Notes under the pieces: model-generated
The model's database searches: none
What the model was told of the DNA's origin: nothing
Seen by the model: the letters and a program-made list of their open reading frames with translations, nothing else
Position numbers and translations under genes: made by a program
Part shown: positions 52,415 to 61,546 of the stretch, piece by piece
How the letters are laid out: each line of letters opens with the position of its first letter
Position numbering within the stretch: the stretch's first letter is position 1
Assembly: GCF_002236105.1 (NCBI RefSeq)
Contig: NZ_NIWU01000004.1
Span: 186,001 to 250,000 of the forward strand
Origin: Pseudomonas umsongensis
GTDB lineage: Bacteria > Pseudomonadota > Gammaproteobacteria > Pseudomonadales > Pseudomonadaceae
Direction of reading: 5' to 3'
Length of the DNA: 64,000 nucleotides

Positions 52415-54157
52415 TTGAATGCGACGACCATCAACAGCCTGTTCTTGATCGGCGCGTTGCTGGTAGGTGCGAGCATCCTGGTAAGTTCACTTTCGTCGCG
52501 CCTCGGCATCCCGATCCTGGTGATCATCCTGGCCGTGGGCATGGCTGCCGGCGTCGATGGCGGCGGCATAATCTTCGACAACTACCCCACCGCTTATCTG
52601 GTCGGCAACCTGGCATTGGCGGTAATCCTGCTGGACGGTGGCTTGCGTACTCGCGTATCGAGTTTTCGCGTGGCCTTGTGGCCGGCGCTGTCGCTGGCCA
52701 CTGTAGGCGTGCTGATTACCACTGGGCTGACCGGCATGGCCGCGGCCTGGCTGTTCGACCTGAACCTGATGCAGGGCCTGCTGATCGGCGCCATCGTCGG
52801 CTCTACTGACGCCGCCGCAGTGTTTTCCCTGCTCGGCGGCAAAGGCCTGAACGAACGGGTGACCGCCAGCCTGGAAATCGAATCCGGCAGCAACGACCCG
52901 ATGGCGGTGTTCCTCACCGTGACCCTCATCGACATGCTCGCCAGCGGCCAGACCGGCCTGCACTGGAGCCTGTTGACGCACCTGCTGCGCGAGTTCGGCA
53001 TCGGCGGCATCATCGGCCTGGGGGGCGGTTGGCTGATGCTGCAACTGGTCAACCGTATCCACCTGGCCACCGGCCTCTATCCAATCCTGGTCATTGCCGG
53101 CGGCCTGGTGGTGTTCGCCTTGACCAACGCCCTGCACGGCAGTGGGTTCCTGGCCGTGTACCTGTGCGGCCTGGTTATCGGCAACCGCCCGGTGCGTAGC
53201 CGTCACGGCATTTTGCACATGCTCGATGGCATGGCCTGGCTAGCGCAGATCGGCATGTTCCTGGTGCTGGGGCTGCTGGTCACGCCCCACGATCTGTTGC
53301 CGATTGCCCTGCCGGCACTTGCGCTGGCGCTATGGATGATCCTGTTTGCCAGGCCGTTGTCGGTGATGGTCGGCCTGCTACCGTTCAAGGCGTTTCACGG
53401 GCGCGAAAAGGCGTTCATTTCCTGGGTTGGACTGCGCGGTGCGGTTCCGATCATTCTGGCGGTGTTCCCGCTGATGGCGGGCCTGCCCAACGCCCAGCTG
53501 TACTTCAACCTCGCCTTCTTTATCGTGCTGGTATCGCTGCTGGTGCAAGGCACAAGCTTGCCGTGGATCGCCAAACTGCTGAAGGTGACGGTGCCACCCG
53601 AGCCTGCGCCAATCTCCCGCTCGGCCCTGGAAGTGCACGTCACCAGCGAGTGGGAACTGTTCGTTTATCGCCTCGGCGCCGAGAAATGGTGCATCGGTTC
53701 GCATCTTCGCGAGCTGAAAATGCCCGAAGGCACCCGTATCGCAGCCCTGTTTCGTGGCGAACAACTGCTCCATCCGTCGGGTAGTACGGTACTGGAAGTC
53801 GATGATTTGCTGTGTGTTATCGGCCATGAACACAACCTGCCGGCCCTCGGAAAACTGTTCAGCCAGGCGCCGCAGCGGGGCCTCGATTTGCGTTTCTTCG
53901 GCGACTTCGTCCTTGAAGGAGACGCCCAGCTGGCCGCTGTTGCCGCCCTGTACGGGTTGAAGGTCGAAGGCATCGATCCGGACATGTCCCTGGGGCACTT
54001 CATTGCCCAGAAAGTTGGGGGTGCGCCCGTGGTCGGTGACCAGGTTGAATGGAACAACACCATCTGGACCGTTGCGGTCATGGAAGGGAACAAGATCGGC
54101 AAAGTGGGCGTCAGATTCCCCGAAGGAAGTCGCCCCGGCCCGGGACTCTTCCTCTAA
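52415..54157 (+). CDS. nhaP2: K+/H+ (cation/proton) antiporter, CPA1 family
   Basis: A 580-residue CPA1 antiporter (NhaP2/CvrA). About 12 membrane helices occupy residues 5-395, with the ion-site motif ESGSNDPMAV near 155 and GSTDAAAVFSLL near 127. A C-terminal cytoplasmic half has a TrkA-C/RCK-C-like domain (VTSEWELFVYRLGAEKWC) and a CorC-like domain near the end. I choose the TTG start at 52415 (GGAG eight bases upstream): it gives the family length and a start directly at LNATTINSLFLIGALL. The usual role is potassium efflux at low osmolarity. It matches PA5021 by position, with mscK next. Confidence 0.92.
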   Translation: MNATTINSLFLIGALLVGASILVSSLSSRLGIPILVIILAVGMAAGVDGGGIIFDNYPTAYLVGNLALAVILLDGGLRTRVSSFRVALWPALSLATVGVLITTGLTGMAAAWLFDLNLMQGLLIGAIVGSTDAAAVFSLLGGKGLNERVTASLEIESGSNDPMAVFLTVTLIDMLASGQTGLHWSLLTHLLREFGIGGIIGLGGGWLMLQLVNRIHLATGLYPILVIAGGLVVFALTNALHGSGFLAVYLCGLVIGNRPVRSRHGILHMLDGMAWLAQIGMFLVLGLLVTPHDLLPIALPALALALWMILFARPLSVMVGLLPFKAFHGREKAFISWVGLRGAVPIILAVFPLMAGLPNAQLYFNLAFFIVLVSLLVQGTSLPWIAKLLKVTVPPEPAPISRSALEVHVTSEWELFVYRLGAEKWCIGSHLRELKMPEGTRIAALFRGEQLLHPSGSTVLEVDDLLCVIGHEHNLPALGKLFSQAPQRGLDLRFFGDFVLEGDAQLAAVAALYGLKVEGIDPDMSLGHFIAQKVGGAPVVGDQVEWNNTIWTVAVMEGNKIGKVGVRFPEGSRPGPGLFL

Positions 54158-54191
54158 ACTCCATTCTTCGTCTCGTTTTCGATCGGTCACT

Positions 54192-57100
54192 ATGTCAAGC
54201 CTGCGCACGTTTTTCGTCATGGTCCTGTTGGGCCTGAGCCTCTCTGTCGGTACCGTACAAGCCGCCGAACCGCCCACCCGTGAATCCGTGCAGGCAAGCC
54301 TGGACAAGATCGCCGACCGCAAACTGCCGGAAGCCGATCAAAAGGCCCTGCAATCCGTCCTGCAGAGCACGCTGACACAGCTCAACAATCAGCGTGATTA
54401 CGAGCAGAAGCTGGTCGAGCTCAAGCAACAACTGGCCAGCGCGCCCAAACTGACCATTGAGAACCAACGCGAACTGGCCCGCCTGAAGGCCAGCAGCGTG
54501 GTACCGGTGGCGCAACGTTTTGCCAAAGAGTCGATTCAGCAACTTGAGCAACTGCTCACCGAACGTTCGACCCAGCAAAGCGATCTGCAAAAAGCCCTGG
54601 GCGACGCCAACAGCCTGATCATTACCGCCCAGACTCGCCCCGAACGCGCCCAAGGGGAAATTTCCGCCAGCCAGACGCGCATCCAGCAGATCAACAACAT
54701 CCTCAAGGCCGGCAAAGACGCCGGCAAAACCCTGAGTGCCGAGCAGCGCGACCAGCTCAATGCCGAGCTCATGGCACTGAACGCCCTGATCCCGCTGCGC
54801 CGCCAGGAACTGGCGAGCAACACTCAGCTGCAAGACTTGGGCAACAGCCAGCATGACCTGTTGACGGAAAAATCCGATCGCCTGGATCAGGAAATCCAAG
54901 AGCTGCAAAACCTGATCAACCAGAAGCGCCTTGCACAATCCCAGGAAACGGTCACCCAGCAATCGATCGAAGCGCAGAAGGCCGGCGGCAGCAGCCTGCT
55001 GGCCGTCGAAAGCACGGCGAACCTGAAACTCTCGGACTATCTGCTCAAAAGCACCGACCGCCTCAACGAAGTCACGCAGAAAAACCTGCAAACCAAGCAA
55101 CAACTGGACAGCCTGACCCAGAGCGATTCAGCCCTGGACGAGCAGATCAACGTGCTCAAGGGCAGCCTGCTGCTGTCCAAGATTCTCTACAAGCAGAAAC
55201 AGGCCTTGCCACGCCTGCGGGTCGACCGTGACCTGGCGGATCAGATCGCCGACATTCGCCTGTATCAATTCGAAGTCAGCCAGCAACGGGAGCTGCTGAG
55301 CAACCCGGCGAGCTACGTCGACAACCTGCTGTCGACCCAACCGCCCGAGCAGGTCACCCCGCAATTGCGCAAGAGCCTGCTGGAGCTGGCCACCACCCGT
55401 GCCGACCTGCTGGAGCGGCTGAACCGCGAACTGAGCGCGGTACTCAACGAATCCATCACCCTGCAACTGAATCAGAAACAACTGCTGAGTACCGCGCAAA
55501 GCTTGCGGGCGACACTCGACGAGCAGATGTTCTGGATTCCCAGTAACAAACCGCTGGATGTGGAGTGGTTCAGTACTGTGCCGGAGCGCCTGAGTCGTCA
55601 GGTCGATACCCTGCCCTGGGCTTCGAGCCTGAGTGAACTGGTCGACGGCCTGACCCAGCGTCCACTGCTGTTCCTGCCGCTGGCATTGCTGATTGGTGCA
55701 CTGCTATGGCGACGCAAGCAGCTGTATGCCCGCCTGAACAAGGTTCACCAGGACATCGGGCATTTCAAGCGTGATAGCCAGTGGCACACACCCCAAGCCA
55801 TTTTGATCAACATCCTGCTGGCGATGCCAGTGTCACTGGCCCTCGCCTTGTGCGGCCTGGCCCTGCAAATCGACGCCCGCGGGCAGAACGCGAGCATGGG
55901 CGCGGCCTTGCTGCAAATGGCCGGGGCGTGGCTGGTGTTCTACACCGCCTACCGAATCCTCGCGCCGGGTGGGGTGGCAGAACTGCATTTCCGCTGGGAA
56001 AAACCCCAGGTCGAATTCCTCCGGGGCTGGGTCCGCCGCCTTGGCATGGTGGTGATGGCACTGGTCACCGTGGTGGCGGTGGCGGAATTGCAACCGGCGG
56101 CGCTGGCCGATGACGTGCTCGGCATGCCGGTGGTGCTGATCTGCTACGCCTTGATGACCTGGCTGCTCAGTCGATTGCTGATCAGCAGCCCGACCCACGA
56201 AAACGCCTCGTTGTTCCGCAAGGTCCTGGGCATTCTGTTTACCGCGCTGCCCATCGCGCTGTTCGTGGCCGTGTGCTTCGGCTACTACTACACCGCACTC
56301 AAACTCAGCGACCGACTGATCAACACCCTTTACTTGCTGATGTTCTGGCTGGTGATCGAAGCGACCTTCGTGCGCGGCCTGAGCGTGGCGGCACGGCGCC
56401 TGGCTTACCAGCGCGCCCTGGCCAAACGCCAGGCGGCAAAAGAGGCCGGCGACGGCGAAGCGATCATCGAAGAACCGACGCTGGACATCGAGAAGGTCAA
56501 CGAACAATCCCTGCGCCTGATTCGCCTGGCCCTGCTGGGTGGCTTCATCGCTGCGCTGTATTGGGTCTGGGCCGACTTGATCACGGTGTTCTCGTACCTG
56601 GACAACGTCACCCTTTACGAATACACCAGCGGCACCGGTGCCAACATGAGCATGGTGCCGATCAGCATCGGCGACATGCTCGGTGCACTGATCATCATCG
56701 GTATTACCTTTGCCCTGGCGCGTAACTTGCCCGGCCTGCTGGAAGTGTTCGTGCTCTCGAAGCTGAACCTGGCCCAAGGCAGCGCCTATGCCACCACCAC
56801 GCTGCTGTCCTACCTGATCGCCGGTATCGGTTTCGTCTCTACCCTGTCGACCCTCGGCGTGAGCTGGGACAAATTGCAATGGCTGGTCGCGGCGCTCTCG
56901 GTCGGCCTCGGCTTCGGTATGCAGGAAATCTTTGCCAACTTCATCTCCGGCATCATGATCCTGTTCGAACGCCCGGTGCGCATCGGTGACACCATCACCA
57001 TCGGGAACCTGTCGGGTACTGTGAGCAAGATTCGCATCCGTGCCACCACCATCACCGACTTCGACCGCAAGGACATCATTGTCCCGAACAAGACGTTCAT

Positions 57101-57542
57101 TACCGGGCAGCTGATCAACTGGTCGCTGACCGATACCATCACCCGGGTCACGCTCAAGCTCGGGGTTGATTACGGCTCGGACCTGGACCTGGTCAAGGAA
57201 TTGCTCCTGAAGGCTGCACGGGAAAACCCGCGGGTGCTCAAGGAACCCGAGCCGAACGTGTACTTCCTCAACTTCGGCGAAAGCACTCTTGACCACGAGC
57301 TGCGCATGCACGTGCGCGACCTCGGCGACCGCAACCCGGTGCTCGATGAGGTCAACCGCTTCATCAACCGCGAGTTCAAGAAGCAGCACATCAACATCTC
57401 GTTCCGCCAGCTAGAGGTCTACCTCAAGAATCTCCACGGGCAGGAATACAAGATGGTGCCGATCGAGCCGGAAGCGAAAACCATCGTGCCACTGGTCGAT
57501 GGCAAGCCGGTGCAAGAGCCACCTTCCGCCAAACTCGACTAA
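54192..57542 (+). CDS. mscK: potassium-dependent mechanosensitive channel MscK
   Basis: A large MscS-family channel of 1116 residues, the size of E. coli MscK (KefA). A cleavable signal peptide (residues 1-25, ending VQAAEP) is followed by a periplasmic coiled-coil domain to about 490, then about 11 membrane helices, then the MscS pore and beta domain (QWLVAALSVGLGFGMQEIFANFISG near 890, followed by FERPVRIGDTITIGNLSGTV). It releases solutes on hypo-osmotic shock. The ATG at 54192 lies 32 bases after the nhaP2 stop, so the two may share a transcript; together they manage potassium and turgor. It ends 46 bases before selO. Confidence 0.93.
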   Translation: MSSLRTFFVMVLLGLSLSVGTVQAAEPPTRESVQASLDKIADRKLPEADQKALQSVLQSTLTQLNNQRDYEQKLVELKQQLASAPKLTIENQRELARLKASSVVPVAQRFAKESIQQLEQLLTERSTQQSDLQKALGDANSLIITAQTRPERAQGEISASQTRIQQINNILKAGKDAGKTLSAEQRDQLNAELMALNALIPLRRQELASNTQLQDLGNSQHDLLTEKSDRLDQEIQELQNLINQKRLAQSQETVTQQSIEAQKAGGSSLLAVESTANLKLSDYLLKSTDRLNEVTQKNLQTKQQLDSLTQSDSALDEQINVLKGSLLLSKILYKQKQALPRLRVDRDLADQIADIRLYQFEVSQQRELLSNPASYVDNLLSTQPPEQVTPQLRKSLLELATTRADLLERLNRELSAVLNESITLQLNQKQLLSTAQSLRATLDEQMFWIPSNKPLDVEWFSTVPERLSRQVDTLPWASSLSELVDGLTQRPLLFLPLALLIGALLWRRKQLYARLNKVHQDIGHFKRDSQWHTPQAILINILLAMPVSLALALCGLALQIDARGQNASMGAALLQMAGAWLVFYTAYRILAPGGVAELHFRWEKPQVEFLRGWVRRLGMVVMALVTVVAVAELQPAALADDVLGMPVVLICYALMTWLLSRLLISSPTHENASLFRKVLGILFTALPIALFVAVCFGYYYTALKLSDRLINTLYLLMFWLVIEATFVRGLSVAARRLAYQRALAKRQAAKEAGDGEAIIEEPTLDIEKVNEQSLRLIRLALLGGFIAALYWVWADLITVFSYLDNVTLYEYTSGTGANMSMVPISIGDMLGALIIIGITFALARNLPGLLEVFVLSKLNLAQGSAYATTTLLSYLIAGIGFVSTLSTLGVSWDKLQWLVAALSVGLGFGMQEIFANFISGIMILFERPVRIGDTITIGNLSGTVSKIRIRATTITDFDRKDIIVPNKTFITGQLINWSLTDTITRVTLKLGVDYGSDLDLVKELLLKAARENPRVLKEPEPNVYFLNFGESTLDHELRMHVRDLGDRNPVLDEVNRFINREFKKQHINISFRQLEVYLKNLHGQEYKMVPIEPEAKTIVPLVDGKPVQEPPSAKLD

Positions 57543-57544
57543 CC

Positions 57545-57582
57545 GAGCATTCCCCAGCAGAATGCTCGGACATTCTGCTGGA
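57545..57582 (+). promoter_or_regulatory. two alternative hairpins in the selO leader
   Basis: Hairpin A pairs CGAGCATTC (57545-57553) with GAATGCTCG (57561-57569), 9 base pairs. Hairpin B pairs CCAGCAGAATG (57555-57565) with CATTCTGCTGG (57572-57582), 11 base pairs. They share bases 57561-57565 so cannot form together. B reaches into the GGAG ribosome site (57581-57584). This looks like a switch for selO translation, but is inference. Confidence 0.55.
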
Positions 57583-57590
57583 GCCGGCCC

Positions 57591-59054
57591 TTGAAAGCCC
57601 TCGACGAACTGACCTTCGACAATCGCTTCGACCGCCTGGGCGATGCGTTTTCTGCCCACGTGCTGCCCGAGCCAATCGATAACCCACGTCTCGTGGTCGC
57701 AAGCCCCGCCGCCATGGCGCTGCTCGACCTGGACCCCGCCGTGGCCGAAACCCAAGAGTTCGCTGAGCTGTTCAGTGGCCACAAACTCTGGGCTGACGCG
57801 ACTCCCAGGGCGATGGTCTATTCCGGTCACCAGTTCGGTTCCTACAACCCGCAACTGGGCGATGGCCGCGGCCTGTTGCTGGGCGAGGTGTACAACGAGG
57901 CCGGCGAGCACTGGGACCTTCACCTCAAGGGCGCCGGTCAGACGCCGTTTTCGCGCATGGGCGATGGGCGCGCAGTGCTGCGTTCCTCGATCCGCGAGTT
58001 TCTCGCCTCCGAAGCCCTGCAGGCCCTGAACATCCCGACCACTCGGGCGCTGTGCGTGATTGGCTCCGACACCCCGGTCTGGCGCGAAAAACAAGAGCGC
58101 GCGGCCATGGTCCTGCGCCTGGCACCGAGCCATGTACGCTTTGGGCATTTCGAATACTTCTACTACACCAAACGTCCCGAGCAGCAGAAAATCCTGGGCG
58201 ACCATGTGCTGGCCATGCACTTCCCGCAGTGCCTGGAACAACCGGAACCGTACCTGGCGATGTTCCGCGAAGTGGTCGAGCGCAATGCCGAACTGATCGC
58301 CAAGTGGCAAGCCTACGGTTTCTGCCATGGCGTAATGAACACTGACAACATGTCGATCCTTGGCATTACCTTCGACTTCGGCCCATTCGCCTTCCTCGAT
58401 GATTTCGACGCCAACTTCATCTGCAACCACTCCGATGACCAGGGCCGCTATTCATTCAGCAACCAGGTGCCCATTGGCCAGTGGAACCTCAGCGCCCTGG
58501 CCCAGGCGCTGACACCGTTCATCAGCGTCGAGGCCCTGCGCGAAACCCTCGGCCTGTACTTGCCGCTGTTCCAGGCTCATTACCTGGACCTGATGCGCCG
58601 CCGTCTCGGCCTGACCACCGCCGAAGAGGACGACCAGAAGCTGCTGGAGCAATTGCTTCAACTGATGCAGAACAGCGGCGTCGATTACAGCCTGTTCTTC
58701 CGGCGCCTGGGCGAAAAAGCCCCCGAAGCGGCCGTTGGCCATTTGCGCGATGACTTCGTCGACCTCAAGGGTTTTGATGCCTGGGGCGAGCGCTACGTCG
58801 CCCGAGTGGCCCGGGAAGGCGAGGTGGATCAGGAGCAGCGGCGCGCCCGGATGCATGCGGTCAACCCGCTGTACATCCTGCGCAACTACCTGGCGCAAAA
58901 GGCCATCGATGCGGCAGAGAGCGGCGACTACTCGGAAGTCCGCCGGCTGCACGCGGTGCTAAGCAAGCCGTTCGACGAACAACCCGGTATGGAGAGCTAC
59001 GCCGAGAGGCCGCCGGAATGGGGCAAGCATCTGGAGATCAGTTGTTCGTCGTGA
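57591..59054 (+). CDS. selO: protein adenylyltransferase SelO (YdiU family)
   Basis: SelO is a pseudokinase-fold enzyme that transfers AMP onto Ser/Thr/Tyr of target proteins and is linked to redox stress. The 487-residue protein shows the family segments SGHQFGSYNPQLGDGRG (near 80), LHLKGAGQTPFSRMGDGRA (near 110), SIREFLASEALQAL and the metal site GVMNTDNMSILGITFDFGPF (near 245). The TTG start at 57591 is favoured by GGAG at 57581-57584. It follows mscK by 48 bases and precedes trxC by 72, a pairing that fits a redox role. The bacterial members end in a Cys-X-X pattern; here the C-terminus is EISCSS. Confidence 0.92.
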   Translation: MKALDELTFDNRFDRLGDAFSAHVLPEPIDNPRLVVASPAAMALLDLDPAVAETQEFAELFSGHKLWADATPRAMVYSGHQFGSYNPQLGDGRGLLLGEVYNEAGEHWDLHLKGAGQTPFSRMGDGRAVLRSSIREFLASEALQALNIPTTRALCVIGSDTPVWREKQERAAMVLRLAPSHVRFGHFEYFYYTKRPEQQKILGDHVLAMHFPQCLEQPEPYLAMFREVVERNAELIAKWQAYGFCHGVMNTDNMSILGITFDFGPFAFLDDFDANFICNHSDDQGRYSFSNQVPIGQWNLSALAQALTPFISVEALRETLGLYLPLFQAHYLDLMRRRLGLTTAEEDDQKLLEQLLQLMQNSGVDYSLFFRRLGEKAPEAAVGHLRDDFVDLKGFDAWGERYVARVAREGEVDQEQRRARMHAVNPLYILRNYLAQKAIDAAESGDYSEVRRLHAVLSKPFDEQPGMESYAERPPEWGKHLEISCSS

Positions 59055-59126
59055 AGTGCCGCGCGATTGAAAATACAAGCGAGTGGCTCCAGATACAGAC
59101 TACTCGCTCCTCACTGGACATCCGTC

Positions 59127-59561
59127 ATGACCGACCCACTCCTCATCCCCTGCCCCCACTGCAACGGCCTCAACCGCATTCCCGCCGAGCGCCTGGGCGA
59201 CCATCCAAAATGCGGACGTTGCAAGGCCGAGGTCCTGCTGAACAAGCCCTTCGAACTCAAGCAAGGTGATTACGCCAGTCAGATCAAAGGCGATCTGCCG
59301 CTTTTGGTGGATGTGTGGGCAGACTGGTGCGGACCGTGCAAATCGTTTGCGCCGGTGTTCGAGCAGGCGGCAGGGCAATTGGTCGGCAAGTGTCGGCTGG
59401 CCAAGCTGGACAGCGAGGCGAACCAGCAATTGTCGGCGCAGCTGGGGATTCGCTCGATACCGAGCCTGATTTTGTTCAAGAACGGTCGGGAAGTCGCCCG
59501 CCAGAGCGGGGCGTTCCCGTTAGCGCAACTGATGAGCTGGTTGCGTAGCCAGGGGATCTAA
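59127..59561 (+). CDS. trxC: thioredoxin TrxC (thioredoxin 2)
   Basis: TrxC is a zinc-containing oxidoreductase. The 144-residue protein has four zinc-binding Cys (C9, C12, C29, C32) in an N-terminal ribbon and the active site WCGPC at 67-71, followed by the thioredoxin domain with the cis-Pro region SIPSLILFKNGREV. I chose the ATG at 59127; an extension of 20 codons upstream exists. It follows selO closely, so both may be part of an oxidative stress unit. A REP pair follows the stop. Confidence 0.95.
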   Translation: MTDPLLIPCPHCNGLNRIPAERLGDHPKCGRCKAEVLLNKPFELKQGDYASQIKGDLPLLVDVWADWCGPCKSFAPVFEQAAGQLVGKCRLAKLDSEANQQLSAQLGIRSIPSLILFKNGREVARQSGAFPLAQLMSWLRSQGI

Positions 59562-59580
59562 AGGCCACCCGAAAACCAAA

Positions 59581-59671
59581 TGTGGGAGCGAGCCTGCTCG
59601 CGAAGGGGGATTCACATCCAACGTCTCTGTTGACTGAACTCCCGCCTTCGCGAGCAGGCTCGCTCCCACAG
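59581..59671. repeat. REP pair between trxC and the ParA gene
   Basis: TGTGGGAGCGAGCCTGCTCGCGAA (59581 onward) and TTCGCGAGCAGGCTCGCTCCCACA (ending 59671) form a perfect-type doublet between two convergent genes. Confidence 0.85.
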
Positions 59672-59694
59672 TGTTTTCGTTTTGCCCTTGGGAA

Positions 59695-60465
59695 TCAGGT
59701 GTTTTCCAGCAAGTTATGCAACTCAACGAACTGCTGTGTCAGCTTGTGCCGCGGGTCCAGATGGATCAGCGGCATGTTGGCCTGATGGGATTCGCGCATG
59801 CGCACCGAACTGCCCAGGTACACGGGTAGCACCGGCAGACCTTCGGCGATCAACTCGTCGAGGATTTGCTGGGGCAGGCTCGCACGGGCCTGGAACTGGT
59901 TAACCACGATGCCTTCGACTTCCAAGCCTTCGTTGTGGTCGTCCTTCAGTTCTTCTATTTCTGCCAGCAAACCGTAAAGTGCTTGGCGGGAGAAGCTGTC
60001 GCAATCAAAGGGAATCAACACACGATCGGCGGCAATTAACGCAGAAACCGCATAAAAGTTCAGGGCCGGCGGTGTATCCAGGTAGATCCGGTCGTAATCA
60101 CCATCAAGCTCTTCGAGCAACTTTCGCAGCTTGTTGATCTTGTGCTTGGCCTCAAGCTTGGGCTGCAAGTCGGCCAGCTCGGCGGTGGCGGTGATGACGT
60201 GGAGGTTGTCGAACGGCGTTTCGTAGATATCGACCTGGTTCTTCTTGGCAAAAGGCCCGGAGGACAAGGTTTGCTTGAAGAAATCGGCGATACCCATCGG
60301 GATATCGTCACCGGTGAGTCCCGTCAGGTACTGAGTGGCGTTGGCTTGGGCATCGAGATCGACCAACAGGGTGCGATAGCCCTCGCTGGCGCTGACCGCC
60401 GCCAGATTGCAGGCAATACTGGATTTGCCCACGCCACCTTTCTGATTGAACACCACGCGCCGCAT
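59695..60465 (-). CDS. ParA family ATPase (orphan)
   Basis: A 256-residue ParA/MinD-type ATPase with the deviant Walker A KGGVGKSS (residues 9-16), VDLDAQANATQ (switch I, near 42) and LDTPPALNF (near 125, Walker B region). These proteins move cargo along the chromosome or cell pole; no parB or cargo-linker gene lies beside it, so its partner is not visible here. The ATG at 60463-60465 has GGAGG seven bases upstream and gives the normal family length. It corresponds to PA5028 by synteny. It should be cytoplasmic and may serve chemotaxis or other polar systems rather than chromosome segregation, but that is inference. Confidence 0.88.
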   Translation of the reverse strand: MRRVVFNQKGGVGKSSIACNLAAVSASEGYRTLLVDLDAQANATQYLTGLTGDDIPMGIADFFKQTLSSGPFAKKNQVDIYETPFDNLHVITATAELADLQPKLEAKHKINKLRKLLEELDGDYDRIYLDTPPALNFYAVSALIAADRVLIPFDCDSFSRQALYGLLAEIEELKDDHNEGLEVEGIVVNQFQARASLPQQILDELIAEGLPVLPVYLGSSVRMRESHQANMPLIHLDPRHKLTQQFVELHNLLENT

Positions 60466-60820
60466 TGCAAAACCTCCGTGTACCAAAGAATGACCGAGTG
60501 TAGTGGTGCAGGGCATGGCTTCGCTAGCTCGCATGCGCATGGACTACATGGTCATCAGTGTTTTCTTACGGAAAAAGCCGCTGGGGGCACTATACGCCGA
60601 GACCTGAACCGACAGACGGCCCGATGAAAATGTGAATAATTGCCAAACGTTCAGTTTTTGTGAACTGACCGGTACATCTCATCGAGCAAAACGTAACCAG
60701 TGTTTGCTACACGTTCGTCGCACCGGGATAATGCGCACCACTCGGCGCCAAGCGCCACGTAGGGTGTGCCGTGCCGTTGCGCCACTCACCGCGTCAGGAA
60801 GCCTGCAAGGGCGGGATTGA
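60466..60820. other. gap between ParA and the aryl-polyene cluster, 355 bases
   Basis: No convincing gene. The possible 62-codon frame at 60632 has no ribosome site. Features seen: an inverted repeat TCAGTT-N6-AACTGA at 60651-60668, which could be an operator or the base of a hairpin, and GGGATTGA before the ATG at 60821. Confidence 0.5.
60651..60668. promoter_or_regulatory. inverted repeat in front of the polyene cluster
   Basis: TCAGTT (60651-60656) and AACTGA (60663-60668) are perfect arms around a 6-base centre, about 150 bases before the first cluster gene. The repeat could be an operator site; no regulator is identified. Confidence 0.35.
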
Positions 60821-61546
60821 ATGTCTGTGATTAATTTCAACATCGCCCAGTGGCGCGCTTGGGCCCCGGGGCTCGAAAGCGTGGATGACTGGCAGGCCTG
60901 GTGCCGGCAACCATTGATGTTACCGGCCAGCGATGCCGCACCCGATGTCTCGTTCCTGCCGGCCATGCAACGCCGGCGGCTCAGCCGTCTGGCGCGAATG
61001 GCATTCAGTGTCGGCTGGCCATTGGCCGAAGGTCGCCAGGACCTGCCACTGGTCTTTGTTTCCCGTCACGGCGAAACCCCGCGCACCTTCGACATTCTGA
61101 GCGACCTGGCCGTCGAGCAACCGTTGTCGCCGACCCAGTTCAGCCTATCGGTGCATAACGCGATCATCGGCCTGTGGTCGATCATGCGCGGTGAAACCAG
61201 CGAAATGACTGCCTTGGCCGCCGCCGGCGACGGCCTTGAAAACGGCATGCTGGAGGCGGCGGCCCTGCTGGCTGAAGGCTCGCCCGCGGTTTTACTGGTG
61301 GTTACCGAAGAGCAACCGCCGCAGGCCTATTCGGCCTGGATCGACGACGTGCCCTTCCCTTATGCCGTCGGCCTGCTGATTACCCCGGGCAATGACTGGC
61401 AGCTGTCCCTGAACAGTGCCACGGATGCGTTGTCAAACGCTCGATGGCCGCACGCGTTGAATCTGTTGTGCACGCTGCTGGGTCCGCAAACCACCTGCCA
61501 ACATGCCTGGAAAAATCGTGTATGGACTTGGCAACGCAAGCTGTGA
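60821..61546 (+). CDS. beta-ketoacyl synthase-like (chain-length factor) protein of an aryl-polyene-type cluster
   Basis: A 241-residue protein similar to the N-terminal domain of beta-ketoacyl synthases but too short to include the full active site. MQRRRLSRLARMAF and LVFVSRHGETPRT near residue 85 resemble the chain-length-factor family of aryl-polyene clusters, and FSLSVHNAIIGLWSI near 110 fits the region where active ketosynthases carry their Cys; that Cys is missing. It probably pairs with a catalytic ketosynthase elsewhere in the cluster (beyond the window). It is the first gene of the cluster; the acyltransferase gene begins within its last codons. Confidence 0.8.
   Translation: MSVINFNIAQWRAWAPGLESVDDWQAWCRQPLMLPASDAAPDVSFLPAMQRRRLSRLARMAFSVGWPLAEGRQDLPLVFVSRHGETPRTFDILSDLAVEQPLSPTQFSLSVHNAIIGLWSIMRGETSEMTALAAAGDGLENGMLEAAALLAEGSPAVLLVVTEEQPPQAYSAWIDDVPFPYAVGLLITPGNDWQLSLNSATDALSNARWPHALNLLCTLLGPQTTCQHAWKNRVWTWQRKL

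Noticed and set aside
55833..57389. 518-codon minus-strand frame opposite mscK
   Set aside because: Antisense shadow of a well-conserved channel gene with strong codon bias.
60632..60820. 62-codon plus-strand frame before the polyene cluster
   Set aside because: No ribosome site, atypical codon usage and composition (many Arg/Thr), and it lies in the promoter gap.
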